Origin: Oxytricha trifallax
Taxonomy: Eukaryota > Ciliophora > Spirotrichea > Sporadotrichida > Oxytrichidae
Length of the DNA: 64,000 bases
Assembly (NCBI GenBank): GCA_000711775.1
Contig: ARYC01002099.1
Span: 1 to 64,000, forward strand
Direction: 5' to 3'
Shown: piece after piece, positions 47,340-58,517 of the stretch
Layout: each line of letters begins with the position of its first letter
Numbering within the stretch: position 1 is the stretch's first letter
Notes under the pieces: generated by a model
Told to the model about the DNA's origin: nothing
What the model saw: only the letters and a program-made list of their open reading frames with translations
The model's database searches: none
Translations under genes and position numbers: made by a program

Positions 47340-48030
47340 ATGGAATCTATAAGTATTGAGACTCAAGAAATTATCTCAGGATTTAGAAGCAACGAAAATT
47401 TCTAATGATTCCTCATTAAAATAGTAATTATAAATCGTAAACTCTAACGAATTCTCTAGTTGGTCTATTTCTTCCAACTATAGAAGGTACCAAAGTATCA
47501 TTCCTGAAAGCTATAATATGTGATGAGAAGAAAACTTTTAAAAACTACTAATAGATTAAGTTGATTGAGATATCTAACTACCTAGAGATATCTGTATCTA
47601 ATCTCTACGAGGATGCAATGTAAGATGAAGAGTTGGTAGTTTACCTCCCCACAAAGAAACAACTCTAAATAAACCTTCCGAGAGGAGCTTTTTCTTTGGT
47701 GCTCTTGGTACTTTGAGAGAAACTTATCTCAGAGAAATTATAGAAGAACCTCATAAGAAAATCTTTTCCATTTCTTCTGAAGATTTAAAGAAGCAAGGCA
47801 TACTAATAATCGAAAGCTGGCTTGCGGAGCTTAAGAAGCATCCTTATCTCTCTAGTAAGCTTTGATTCATAATTTTGTTGCGAAACCTGGAACTGGTATA
47901 TTCCTAATGAAAGAGAATGCAAAAGTTCACAGAGATAGAAAGTCTCAAACCATTCATTAAGTTAAAAAGAGACTTTATAAAGAGGTTTAAGAAGCAGGTG
48001 CTGGTAAAAAATGAAAAAATATGAGTACTA
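47340..48030 (+). CDS. TBE 22-kDa-type ORF, copy 2
   Basis: Blocks match the 17.9-kb copy: KLIEISNYLEISVSNLYEDA, AFFFGALGTLRETYLREII, PHKKIFSISSEDLKKQG, ESWLAELKKHPYLSSKL, then VAKPGTGIFLMKENAKVHRD and a basic end (KKRLYKEVQEAGAGKK) with TGA near 48013. At least two frame changes. The two copies show which residues are conserved: W in SWL/TWL, KHP, and KPGTxI.LMKE. Confidence 0.8.
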
Positions 48031-48129
48031 GTTAAGTACTCTATAAAGAAAAGAAAAATAACCTAAATCCTATTAAGAATTCGCTTAAAATGAGAAGTCA
48101 TTCATTCATTTAAGTCTAACACATATTTA

Positions 48130-49520
48130 TAAACATTAATTCTCCATTTATTTCACAAACTGTTGTCTTTTCTATTTTCAATTCACTTTCTTTTAGCTAT
48201 TTTGAATCAAATCAACTGGATCGATAGGCAAATCATGCATTAGGTGATTCAGTAAGAGTTTCTTCTAATGATTCTTTGTCTAACTCCAGAATAATTCGAT
48301 TCCATTAAATTGTGGGCTGTAAGGAACATTATACAGAAGTTATGTTAACTTTCAATAAGATTTTTAAAACTCCTTAGTCTTTTGCACTGAGAGGTTATCA
48401 AAAAACAGGATGATCTCTTACTCATTGTGTTTATCTCTTTGATTAAAAAAGAACTCTATAAAATGATCTCGCTTAATAAAGCAAGGATAAATAACATAAG
48501 TTTCTAAGTCTTTATCATCACTAATACTAGGTAAAATAGTGTGAGGGATTACCTTTAATTTTTAGTCATAGACTTCTGTCTCATCATGCTTTTTTGTAAT
48601 AAGACTAATTGATAAAGTTTTTTAATTTAAACAATACTTCATTAGCGTGCATGAACTTTATGCTATTGTAGGAATACATTCGAATTTGGGAAATTATTTA
48701 AATTTAAATTTATAATTATTCAAAATCGTGGCAGTTAAAGTTGGCCAATTTAAACGATCTTGGGCTCATTCGATAGAGAATTCAAAATTAGCTGGACTTT
48801 ATTATTGGCGGTACTATTTTATCGCATCCCTAGAGCGAGATAACTCGACTTTAATGTGAGGGTATAATTTAATGAATTTAGAGGTGTTTAATTAAAGTCG
48901 AGTTATCTCGGTCTAGGGATGCAATAAAATAGTACCGCCAATAATAAAGTCCAGCTAATTTTTAATTCTCTTTCGAATGAGCCCTAGATCGTTTAAATTG
49001 GCCAACTTTAACTGCCAAGATTTTGAATAATTATAAATTTAAATTTAAATAATTTCCCAAATTCGAATGTATTCCTACAATATTAGTAATAGCCCTCTGC
49101 GGTTTAATCATATATATATAGTAATCATTCTCTCTCTTTACTCTGTTGACAGTCTTGAAAGAAATACCATCCTTCTATAATAATTATTATCAATAGTCTG
49201 TGGAGAGAATCGCTTATTAGGAAATTTGCGATGAAACATCATACTTTTCTAGTCAAGTGGAAAGTGTGCTCAATATTTTAAAGTCTTAGAGTCGCAGAGA
49301 TATTCAATAAGCTGCTAAGAGAACTTTTTTCTTCTTGCAGGATGTTATCAAGAAGTAGAATTGAAATGCTTAACAGCTTGCATGAAGTGATACCTAATTT
49401 TTATGACATTTTTGCATAAGATCTTTGATATTGCTGTAAAATTTAGTACGGTTTAACTTAGTCTATACTGATACCTAGGCTAAAGCAATAAGTCTAAACA
49501 TTTGTCCTCATAAATATACC
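48130..49520 (-). pseudogene. TBE transposase, copy 2, interrupted by MITE
   Basis: From the N-terminus: IYEDKCLDLLLQPRYQYRLS, EYLCDSKTLKY then TGA (about 49294) and AHFPLDQKSMMFHRKFPN. The MITE follows at 49080-48666. Then KFMHANEVLF (first catalytic Asp changed to Asn), DDKDLETYVIYP, LFFDNLSVQ (second Asp present), VPYSPQFNGIELFW (Glu present), and LMHDLPIDPVDLIQ. Several frame changes. The Asp-to-Asn change alone would abolish cleavage. Confidence 0.85.
48666..49080. mobile_element. 415-bp foldback MITE, copy 3
   Basis: Starts ttgtaggaatacattcgaat, ends with its inverse, TA on both sides (48664-48665, 49081-49082). It is inserted in the transposase gene of the reversed TBE. Same length as the other two copies. 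Confidence 0.94.
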
Positions 49521-49649
49521 CCAAAAATTGCAAATTTCTATTTCTTATTTTGCAAACTGGCCTAATTTCTTTACTAACCCAAATAAAACCCCAACTATAC
49601 CTTAAAAATTAATTAAATCACAAAAACATCTTATTAAGTGGTTTTGTGT

Positions 49650-49810
49650 TTTTAAATCTATTCCATTAAATTGTCATCATTAAAGAATGTTATACACATG
49701 AATTGTGTTAAACTCTTTATAAGCATTCTTAAACTCTCCTTAGTTGTATGAACTTGAGAGGCTTTCAAACCTTTTATTTTTAATTAATTTATATAGCATT
49801 TTGATATCCT
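49650..49810 (-). mobile_element. TBE transposase scrap
   Basis: attccattaaattgt and following bases resemble the minus-strand copy of the transposase Glu block (gattccattaaattgtgggc at 48300). Short, strongly decayed, and separate from the larger copy just to its left. Confidence 0.5.
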
Positions 49811-49859
49811 TAATGGGGTGAGTGAGCAGTAAACTCACTTAAGCCATTTTCGAAGTTAT

Positions 49860-50235
49860 AATTAATTTATCTTAGTTTTTAAGTTTATGCTTCAAGCATA
49901 CTCAGCAGGCTTTATTTAGTTTATATGCTTTATTAAACTTAATCTTACTAATATTTCGACCCACTCAAGACCTATAATCGACTTCTACAAGTCTTATTAA
50001 AGGAATTGATAAGGAAACTAATTTATGAATTGAAATAATTCAGATCTCAGTTATTTTTGGGTGATTTCAATTCAAAAATTAGCTTCCTTATCAATTCCTT
50101 TAATAAAACTTGTAGAATATGGTCTTTGAGTGGGTAGAAAAATTTGTAAGATTAATTTTAATAAAGCATATTAAAAAATAAAGCCTGCTGAGTATGCTTG
50201 AAGCATAAACTCAAAACTCATTTAAATTAATGGTC
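49860..50235. mobile_element. foldback element with ~155-bp arms
   Basis: aagtttatgcttcaagcata at 49881 is matched by the inverse ending at about 50211, with a ~25-bp centre near 50045. Arms contain mismatches. No ORF. Probably an old MITE; target duplication not clear. Confidence 0.75.
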
Positions 50236-50694
50236 TTAACCGACTTTATATTACTTTTATATACTTATCTTTATAATTGGGCATTTCTCAACAATTATAA
50301 AATCAAATTTTCTGTAGTATTATGATTTATTTTTGACAATTCACATTTTATACATTAAGATTTAGACGGTTGTTTTTAATGTAGGAATTATTGGGTGGTT
50401 TTCTATAATTCCAGAAACTTACCAAAATCAAATATTTATATATTTTCATTTTAAACATTATTTACTTTTTATGAAATAAAATTTGAGATAAACTGTAATT
50501 TATTATTAACTATTTTTTATTCTTTATTAATGACTTAACTATAATTTTATTATTATCAAAAGTTATATTACTGCCAACTTCAGAGTTATTGTATATTATT
50601 AAACTAGAAAGTTAATTGTTTGCTTATAAAACTTTCTATTGTACTAAGACCTCCTTAGGGTAGGGAGGAAATTGTCAGATCACCACATTTGCAG

Positions 50695-51104
50695 TCAGTC
50701 GGGGTGATCATCCTTCAGATTTCTACGCTCCTTGAGCGGTTTTGCATAATAGGTTTCTCTGCAATTGATGTGTCGCCTGTAGTTCGTTTGACTTCCTAGG
50801 TGATAGTTAGGAAAATGAAGCTGATGCTCAGCCTTCAAAAATGAGGAGACGAGAACCATAGAAGCCAACAATAAGATTTTTTCTTCTCACCCCGATGGGT
50901 GCTACCACAGTGAAAGGATCAGGGACTACATTCCCAGAAGCGGTAAACCGGTAAGTATTTTTCATAACAATCTTTTAAGGATTATAGTTACTCAAGCTCT
51001 GTCATCACATCTGTAGCTCTGCTTTGAGAAGTGGCAATCTTAATCAAGGGAGATTAAATGGAGGCCTGTTTTAAGCAGTATTTTGGCCACGCCACGAATT
51101 TCAT
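50695..51104 (-). CDS. host gene, nearly complete, frame changes
   Basis: ATG 51104: MKFVAWPKYCLKQASIQSPL, TSQSRATDVMTELEQLQSLK and DCYEKYLPVYRF. After a frame change near 50945, TASGNVVPDPFTVVAPIGVR and RKNLIVGFYGSRLLIFEG. After another near 50840, HQLHFPNYHLGSQTNYRRHI and ETYYAKPLKERRNLKDDHPD then TGA 50695. Together ~135 codons. GC is the highest in this part of the window. Upstream of the ATG, tttcag suggests a 3' splice site or segment edge. Family unknown. Confidence 0.6.
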
Positions 51105-51634
51105 ATCAACTCATTCTGAAATAAATCACAGCTAAATTAATGGTTTGACTAAGTATTAAATAGAGATATCAAAAATTTATTTTGAAATTACTCATTAACT
51201 ATAAAATTAAAGCATTCATCATAAGAGTGGTCTTAATTTAAATCAACTGATACTATTCTATTTTTGGAGAATTTATTTTTTTCTTGATTTTCATATATAG
51301 ATATTGGATTTGCCTTGAGAATAAATGCCAGAATATTAAGTCTTATAAAATATAAATGTATATACATTCTGATACACAATAAATTTCGGTGATTTAAGTA
51401 AAAAAAAATACTGCTATAAAGACATATTATTTTATTATATAATTTCTTTTCTTAAATTAAAAAAATTATCCTAAAACTAAGCTTTTCAAGTTTATTTATT
51501 ATTGTAAGAATACCTTTGATTTGAGAATATTAATTTGGATGCCCCTATAAATCTGAAATTTTTTAAATAATTAAATTAAATTTTCTTATTTTTCCATTAT
51601 TAGAATTAAAACTTTGTTTTTAATTAGAATTTGA

Positions 51635-51905
51635 TTAATCATTGATAAAAATGGTAATCAATATATCAGGATATTTGAATTTTAGACAGCAGCTTTTTGC
51701 CCTTATTCTCAACTACAAGACCCAAATACTAGCATTAATACGAATAATACAACAACAACAACTACTTCTACTTCAACAGCAATAACAACAATAACAGCAA
51801 CTGCTGAACTCCCTCCTCACCAGACCAGAATTAACCTAACTGCCAATAGTTTGCTGAACCGTAGAGAGCGCTTGAAGTAAGAATTTTGGGGAGATTCTAC
51901 TCTGA
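51635..51905 (+). CDS. Thr-rich host coding island
   Basis: Reads DKNGNQYIRIFEFQTAAFCP, YSQLQDPNTSINTNN, a run of Thr/Ser (TTTTTTSTSTAITTITATAE), then LPPHQTRINLTANSLLNRRE and RLKQEFWGDSTLTIK. The ACA/ACT-rich stretch is coding microsatellite. The next island in line is at 52191. Family unknown. Confidence 0.55.
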
Positions 51906-52190
51906 CTATAAAAATGCTTATCTTTTCTCTATATTATTGCATATTATAATTTATAATAACAATTTCTAGCAACATTAATTTTTTAATTTTTATTTTATTT
52001 TAATAAGTTTTCGTATTACTTAAACTTTATGGCTTTATAAATATTTTTAGTTCAACTTTATAAAGAATTAATTATATACAAATATAACGATTACTTACTA
52101 TTTAAAATATATATAAACTTGGGTAGTTATACAAAAGTAAGCAAAATTATACTCTTTAATTATCCTTTTATCTATTTAAATGCTTGTTGA

Positions 52191-52325
52191 TATCTTGCTC
52201 GTATTGATAAGAAGAATTTATGCAGCTCGCTTTTATCGAAAGTGATAATGAGAATAGAATAAAATGCTATTTTATTTGGTTCTTATGAAAAATAATTCAG
52301 GGTAGTGTGTAAAATTTAAGAATGA
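52191..52325 (+). CDS. C-terminal host coding island
   Basis: Reads YLARIDKKNLCSSLLSKVIM then RIEQNAILFGSYEKQFRVVC and ends KIQE with TGA at 52323. Likely the end of the gene begun at 51635, with an AT-rich spacer between. Family unknown. Confidence 0.45.
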
Positions 52326-52689
52326 AACTCCAAGGTTTGTGTTAAGACACATTTTTTAAATTTGTAAGAGCTTCTTTGATTTATACATATTATATGAATT
52401 TAGTAAATAAATTAATTATTATGAGTTTACAAGATATATGAGTTTTATTTAATATTAATTTTAAATAGTATTTATTTTTTAAAAAAATAATATTTTTGTT
52501 GAAATTATAATTATTTATTCAAATATATTAAAAAGTATTTATTTAAAGTTGCTGATTTATTTCAACTTAAAACAAGGTCTTATCATACACCTACATTTAA
52601 GAGAATAAGATGTAGAAGTTAATTGTTAATTTCAAATCAAATTATATAATATCACTATTAATTACTAAATCAAACAAAAGAATTAGCTT

Positions 52690-53318
52690 TACAAATTTAA
52701 AATGAATTGTCTAGCTGTTTATTTGAGTCTTTCCTTCTAGTATTCTTCTTCATCTTTTTTTCCCGATTAATATCACTACTTAAGGATCCATTTTTTATTT
52801 CAGCTGATGATTAAATTTTTAAATTTGGATAGTTAATTAAATCACCTTAGTCTGTAATTGGTTTTCATTCTGAGTTTTGTTAGTTTAGAGATGTCTGTTT
52901 AAGCAAATATGCATGTATCTGTAGACATTTCACATATATTTCAATTATGTTTAGTTAGTTATGATTGTCTGATGATATTTTTGTGATTGAGAGCTTATAC
53001 ATTATTTTAATTTAAAGTAATCTATGTTTAAAAGAATGATTAGATATGTTAGTTGGGCATTTGTGTCTGCTATTGCTTCTAGTTTTTTCTCTATTTGTTC
53101 TTCAAGCATGTTTTCCTACATGTTTAATATGTCAATTTGCTTGGCTTTGTTTACGAAATCAATAATTACTGGTGTATATATTGTGAACTTACTGGTTCTT
53201 TATAGATCAAAGAGATAAATGTGTGTTCAGCCAGATTAAGACGCAGGATTCTCTTGTATCGAATCTATAATTTTTGACTGTATTTTATATATTCTGCATC
53301 TTGAGGAGGTTTAATCAT
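52690..53318 (-). CDS. coiled-coil host gene in two segments
   Basis: ATG 53318: MIKPPQDAEYIKYSQKLQIR, YKRILRLNLAEHTFISLIYK. After a frame change near 53180, YTPVIIDFVNKAKQIDILNM and QENMLEEQIEKKLEAIADTN. After the proposed IES (52878-53046) it resumes TQNENQLQTKVIQLTIQIQK and, in a shifted frame, EIKNGSLSSDINREKKMKKN to KDSNKQLDN near 52690. Heptad-like Leu/Ile spacing indicates a coiled coil. The plus-strand hydrophobic frame 53024-53218 is its shadow. Family unknown. Confidence 0.6.
52878..53046. other. candidate IES with 8-bp pointer TGTTAGTT
   Basis: TGTTAGTT occurs at 52878-52885 and 53047-53054, exactly at the edges of two coding islands of the minus-strand coiled-coil gene. The 169-bp interval is more AT-rich and non-coding. 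Removing it with one pointer copy would join the islands. Pointers of this length are typical of hypotrich segments. Confidence 0.45.
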
Positions 53319-53699
53319 AATTAATTGATAATTATTATGAAATTTAATTTTTTTTAGTTGGATCTTAATTAAATTTTAAGTTAAAACCTTCTTAATCTCC
53401 TATTAATATATGATTTTTTATTAATGCTAAATACATTAAAGCTAATTTTTCATGGGTATTAATTAGATAGAGTGTACCATTCCTTCTATTTTGAATAGGC
53501 TTGAGTCGTCTTTTAGGTATTAGAATAGTTATATTTTCCGTAAATTTTATTACTCAAATGTTTTAGCAGCTAGAGCACATTTGTTTGAGATCCCCCAAAT
53601 ATCACTTTTTATCTTAAAGTTTCATCAAAAAAACAACACAAAAACTTCATATTGAAAATCTGTGAGAGAATAAAAATATTTAAAATTTCAATAGAATTT

Positions 53700-53868
53700 A
53701 CAGATTCGGGTTTATGGTAAATGGGTACCCAATCTTCCTTTGTTATAAATTTAGCATTCCACATTGGGTAAGGAATCCGTTAAGGATCTTAACCGTGTTG
53801 AAAATCTTTCCCAGAGCTGCTGAAGCTTCCTACTCTTTAAAATAATGTTTCAATGAGGTTTGTTCAGG
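53700..53868 (-). CDS. host coding island, one frame change
   Basis: Reads PEQTSLKHYFKEQEASAALG and KIFNTVKILNG, then in the next frame IPYPMWNAKFITKEDWVPIY and HKPES. Both parts are strongly coding-like and abut, so a one-base change near 53770 is likely. Family unknown. Confidence 0.5.
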
Positions 53869-54784
53869 TTATTGAGATTTTATGAATTTGTTATTAATTG
53901 ATCCATTAGTATATGAAAGATATACTATGATATTATTCGATAAAAGAGTTGTCTTAGTATTCTTCTATATATAAGTTCATGATAAACTATTTTTTAATTA
54001 GTCAATTTTTCTATATATATTTATATTGATATTTCTTGACAAAAAGTTCATTATTTCAAGGATATAAAAATCCCCAATTTCACTTTTTTATTAGATTAAA
54101 AAAAGTAGTAAATTCCCTATTTCCATAATTTTAGTTAGTGTAATATCTCTTTGTATTTTGATGAAACCATTCTGTGTTTCATATTTTTACTTGTTCTTTG
54201 TTAATATAAAAAGATCCTAAGTGTTTATATACAACTTTAAGAAATTTATTTAATTTCTATAATACAGTAAAGAAGAAGTAAACTACCAATAATAATAATA
54301 GAGAGATATTCAATATACACTTTAAGCAAAAGAATTACAATTAAAATTGGTCAAAATTCCAGATTTTGGTGAATATCCATGAAATTAGAGAGATAGATAG
54401 ATAATAACTTAAGGTAAAATATATCCATGAAATTAAATTAATTTGTTATTAAAATCATGTCAGTTATCAATTACAAAGTCCTTAATATTCAAAAAATTAA
54501 TAGATTCAAATAAAGCTGATTCTTTCAATTTAATTCATCTTTAATCAGCGAAGAAGAGATATCTTAATATAAGCTAACTCAAAATCAGTATAAATAATAT
54601 ATATATTTAAGCGATGAGATGAATTTTGTATAGCAAAAACAAGCTCATTATTGTGAGGTTTGGAGGCATTTATCAAATGACAAACAGAAGGCAATAAAAT
54701 ATTAATTAATTTTAAATGTTATTAAATTAGTTATTATAATATGCATTTGTACAAAAATAATTTTAAATAGCATCTGTTTGGAGA

Positions 54785-55025
54785 GAGCCGGCCTTACTGG
54801 TTCGGGGAAGTAGCCATCTTGGACTTGTAATACAAGTGATAGCAATCGAGTACGACTCCCCAAATCTTGCGGTCTTTGTATTAAAAGTTTGAACTGCAAC
54901 ACTGTACAAGATCGACATAGATATCACTCAACCTAATAATATTATTGGAAATAGCAAGGGCGACTTAGTCGAAGGGCTACAGTTCAGAAAGAACTATAAA
55001 GAGAAGGAAATAAAAAGTTGTTTTT
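54785..55025 (+). CDS. host coding island, frame change and TGA
   Basis: Reads PYWFGEVAILDL, then in the next frame QVIAIEYDSPNLAVFVLKV, TGA near 54889, TATLYKIDIDITQPNNIIGN and SKGDLVEGLQFRKNYKEKEI. GC-rich against its flanks. The minus-strand frame 54702-54902 is a competing but weaker reading. Family unknown. Confidence 0.5.
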
Positions 55026-55029
55026 AATT

Positions 55030-55370
55030 TTAGCCTTAAATTTTTCAATGGTGCCTGATTGTCAAGATAGAAAATTCAATTTCTAAAAAAAATAATTAAT
55101 ACTGATAAAATACATAAGAATAGGAAATATTAGAAATACAAATATATTCTTTAAATATAAATAATTATACATGGTATTGATTACAATAGTTACAAATCAT
55201 AATTTGATTTTATTTCAATTATTAACAAATTTATTTATTAATTAATTAATTATAATATATATAATTACAGTTCAGATTGTGTAAAAATGTATTTATTAAA
55301 CTAGGGGGTAGGTTGTGTAGAAATATATTTTTTAGATAAATGTAATTTAACAATTATTTTGAAAATGTCA
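55030..55370. other. AT-rich DNA, no gene seen
   Basis: AT-rich spacer; includes a tandem-like ggttgtgtaaaaatgtattt / ggttgtgtagaaatatattt pair at about 55275-55330. Confidence 0.4.
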
Positions 55371-55379
55371 TTCTGAATC

Positions 55380-56260
55380 GTGATCCTCTCCCTCTGTGTC
55401 TCTCAAGGCTGCTCTATTAAGGTTTTTATCTTTAATCACTTTTTCATTATTGTCTTCACTCTAAATTCATTCCTCCTCAGGTTTGTTTTAAAGATAGTTA
55501 GCCAACTGTACTGTATCAAAAGTGGCTTAAGCTTCCTGATTTACCCTATACCTTTGGCGATACTATGAAGCATCTTCTTTCGAAGCAATCCTTTTCCACT
55601 TCCGACATTCTGTTCCAGGGGTCATTTATTGGAATGATGTGCAGTGAACCGCAGATGTCTCTCCGAATTTTAACACAACAGCATATCTTTTGCCTTCTAT
55701 TAGTTTCATCATAGTGGGAATGTTGTATATGCTAAAGAACTTCTCAAGATTCATCTCGTCAATCGGAACAATTTATGGCTCTTTCTCAATCTATCTTGGT
55801 ACGACATGAAAGTGAGAGGGCAAGATTAAGCTCTTCAGAGATAAAAATAGAGCCTATCATTTTAAAGATTGTGCTTATGCCAGTGTTTGATGCCCTATAT
55901 AGCCATGCGCACTGAATCTTTATATCTTCTCTATTTAGTAGTAAATTATTGAGAGCTTCGGCAATCTCTTAATATCCCAGATCTCTTAACACTTATTCTT
56001 TTAGCTTTTGTGACTAATAGTATTAATGCTTGTTGTTCCTTACAAAGTCCTCCAGCTGATCTTTTATTGATATTTTCATTTTCTTTCACAACGCCTAATT
56101 GCTTTAGTACCTTTATATGCAAATTTTTCAATTTTTATTGGTGCTTACAAATACGAGAGCCTCTGAATTATAAAGTTTAAGAATTTTAGCATTCTTAAAG
56201 TCTATCATCTTCAAACTTGAAGATTCTTGATTTATTGCTTTCATTTTATATCATCGGGCA
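55380..56260 (-). pseudogene. Rep-like SF3 helicase element, second copy, fossil
   Basis: Minus-strand coding signal through the whole stretch. A segment near 55850-55900 (NTGISTIFKMIGSIFISEEL) matches the Walker A region of the element at 37170-39683 (PNTGKTTIAKLLRKIFITED). Downstream blocks include EKFFSIYNIPTMMKLIEGKR and GTECRKWKRIASKEDASQ. No long terminal repeats were found, so this is a remnant or a different subfamily. It is broken, with about three or four breaks, and looks older than the other copy. Confidence 0.6.
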
Positions 56261-56269
56261 TCCTAAATA

Positions 56270-57880
56270 ATTTTTTAATTTAAAAAGCATTCGAGACAAT
56301 TATTACAATAATTGTCTCGCGAGATAATTATTTAAATAATTGTCCTGTTAGCTTAAAATTTATTGATTAAATTGAACTTCATTTAAAAATACTAGGAATT
56401 AGTTTAAACTAATTTAAGTATATTCTTGAAAGAATTAGAACAATATTCTTTTTAACTTAAAATATTATTTTTCCTTATCATAAATCATTAAAGATTCAAA
56501 TTAAAGCATCCCAAAAACACTAAAGGAACTAATGACAATTATTTTTGGAACAATGACAATCAGAGGGAAATTTTTGAGATTCATAAATTTGATGTAAAAA
56601 AATGAAAAATGTTTGATTTAAATTTAATGAATAAAATATTAATTATCAAGCGGGACAATTATTTTAACAACTGTCTAACATAGTTTTTAATCTGTATTTT
56701 TAATTAATAAATATATATTCATAAATTTTTAGAACTTATATCACACTCTTTAAGAGATCATATTTGAAGTATTAAAAAATCAAAATTTTGTTAAAATTTT
56801 TTCTTTTGATAGTTAATTATAGATGGGTGTCAATTTAAGAATTATCGCCAAGAATTAGCAAATTCTTCGATTCTTTAATTTATGTTTCTTTAAAAAAAAA
56901 ACATTGTCAATAATATCTTCACTAAATTTATCAATTAGTTTGGATAAATGCGAATAAAATGAAAATGTTAAAATTTAATTTAAAGTTTATTTAGTTATTA
57001 TATAATAAAATAAATATATTACTTTAACTAAATAATTTCTTTTTGATAAGTAAAATATAAAATTAATTATGGGTTTGAATAAACTGCTAGTTTTTTGAAA
57101 TATATTCTTGCCAAGATAAAATGATTTTGAGTATAAAAATTGATTTATTAATTTATTAGTCTTTGCCAAATATTTTGAATACCCAGAGGGGATCTTAATT
57201 TTATAGTAGATTTAATGCCTTATTGATTATATCTAATATCAATAAATTGAACACAATATGCTTGGAGCAAGTTGATTAATTAGAGTATTTCATTTTAAAA
57301 ATGGTACATCTGTAATTTAAAAAATTAAAAAAAGCAGAGTCTATTAGAAGTTGATAAGTAAAAAAGTTATGAAAAACAAGAGATAAATGAGTTTATGAAG
57401 AAGAAAAATGATTTTATACCTTGTTTAGCATGTTAGAAAGTATTAAATATCAAATACAAATATAGTAGTTTAGATACTGTAAATTATAGAGAAATAAGAT
57501 TAAAACAAAATTAATTATGTATTGGAAAGAGTGATTGAATTAATATTAGAATTTATACAAATGAAGGATAAACTGCTTAAAATGTTTATTTATTCAAATA
57601 GTGGCTAAAATAATTTAGTGTCATTATTGATAAAATAAAAAATGTTCGGAAATTAAAAAAATTAAAACTGGCATAAAAAAGATATAAATAAATTAGTACA
57701 GATTCATTTACAAAATCTGCTAAATATTGCGAAAATAAATTGCATTTTACTCTACATATAGCTAACTGTCATTCATGATTTATAATATGGAAAAATTAAG
57801 TTATTAACTATTGAATTAACAATAAAACAAATTTTATTAAAATAATCAAAAATGTAAATTTCTCTTAAAGCGTTTAATTT
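56270..57880. other. AT-rich DNA, no gene seen
   Basis: About 1.6 kb of AT-rich DNA. A small palindrome (gacaattattacaataattgtc) lies near 56294-56316, with related gacaattatt words nearby at 56536 and 56655. Frames here are Lys/Asn/Ile-rich chance products. Confidence 0.45.
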
Positions 57881-57892
57881 TCCCATTCTTCC

Positions 57893-57991
57893 TCATCTTA
57901 GAATTATTTTTTGTTCTTCTTAGTCCCCTCTCTGTTTCACTTTGTAAAGCATCTGTCGAGTGGACCCTGTGGTCTTACCAGGTAGGACCAC
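57893..57991 (-). CDS. C-terminal coding island
   Basis: 32 codons to TGA at 57893: VVLPGKTTGSTRQMLYKVKQ then RGDQEEQKIILR. The GC-richest spot in this region. Another frame is also open, so the reading is provisional. GKTTGS superficially recalls a P-loop but the context is too short to say. Confidence 0.35.
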
Positions 57992-58517
57992 ACAAAAATA
58001 AAAAGATTTACTTTTTATAACTTACATTTTATGTGAGTGCAAAGACTCCAACAGCGTCTGATCTTAAAAGAATGCTTATTAATTTAATTAATTATTTACC
58101 TAATATAAATTATAATTCATTTAATTATTTAGCATTTATGTATTTTTGCATTTTCCAAAATTGTTCTATTTTACTTAACAACTTTTTATGAATGATTATA
58201 AACTAAATGACTGGATGCCTAATTCTTATGATGAATTAATGCATTACTGTCTAATCCCTCTTATATTATAAGTGAATTTGTTAGTCACTGTGAAATGCTT
58301 TTATATCCACAATCCCCTACTATAAAAAGTCTAAATTTAGCTGAATCAATAAATAGCAAAGATAATTATATAAATTTAGTTCAATGGATGAGCAGAGAAA
58401 TATAAGTCAACTAAAATCCATTTTTTATATAAGAATATTGTAATTAATTTCTGTTTTTTATCTATAAATTTCTCTTAAAAAAAACAAAAAAGTTAATGTA
58501 TATTATTATAAAGATTG

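Larger units (their letters stand above)
46190..49530 (-). mobile_element. TBE copy in reverse orientation, split by a MITE
   Basis: Gene order read from the minus strand is transposase (49520-48130), 22-kDa-type ORF (opposite strand, 47340-48030) and zinc-finger/kinase (46600-46200), the same plan as the 17.9-kb copy. A 415-bp MITE interrupts the transposase. Clear telomere-bearing tips were not found (a lone aaaacccc at about 49578 is only suggestive). It is much diverged, so it is older than the 17.9-kb copy or a different TBE subfamily. Confidence 0.88.

Noticed and set aside
49575-49600. aaaaccccaacta as a TBE telomere-like tip
   Set aside because: Only one C4A4-like unit and no following ttcagtagtttg; too weak to call the end of the reversed TBE.
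53024-53218. Hydrophobic plus-strand ORF
   Set aside because: Shadow of the minus-strand coiled-coil gene; hydrophobicity results from reading Lys/Glu/Asn codons backwards.
54780-54860. Possible tRNA gene (ggggagtcg...cttcccc pairing on the minus strand)
   Set aside because: No clear D-arm, T-arm GTTCRA box or proper anticodon loop; a coding island explains the GC content.
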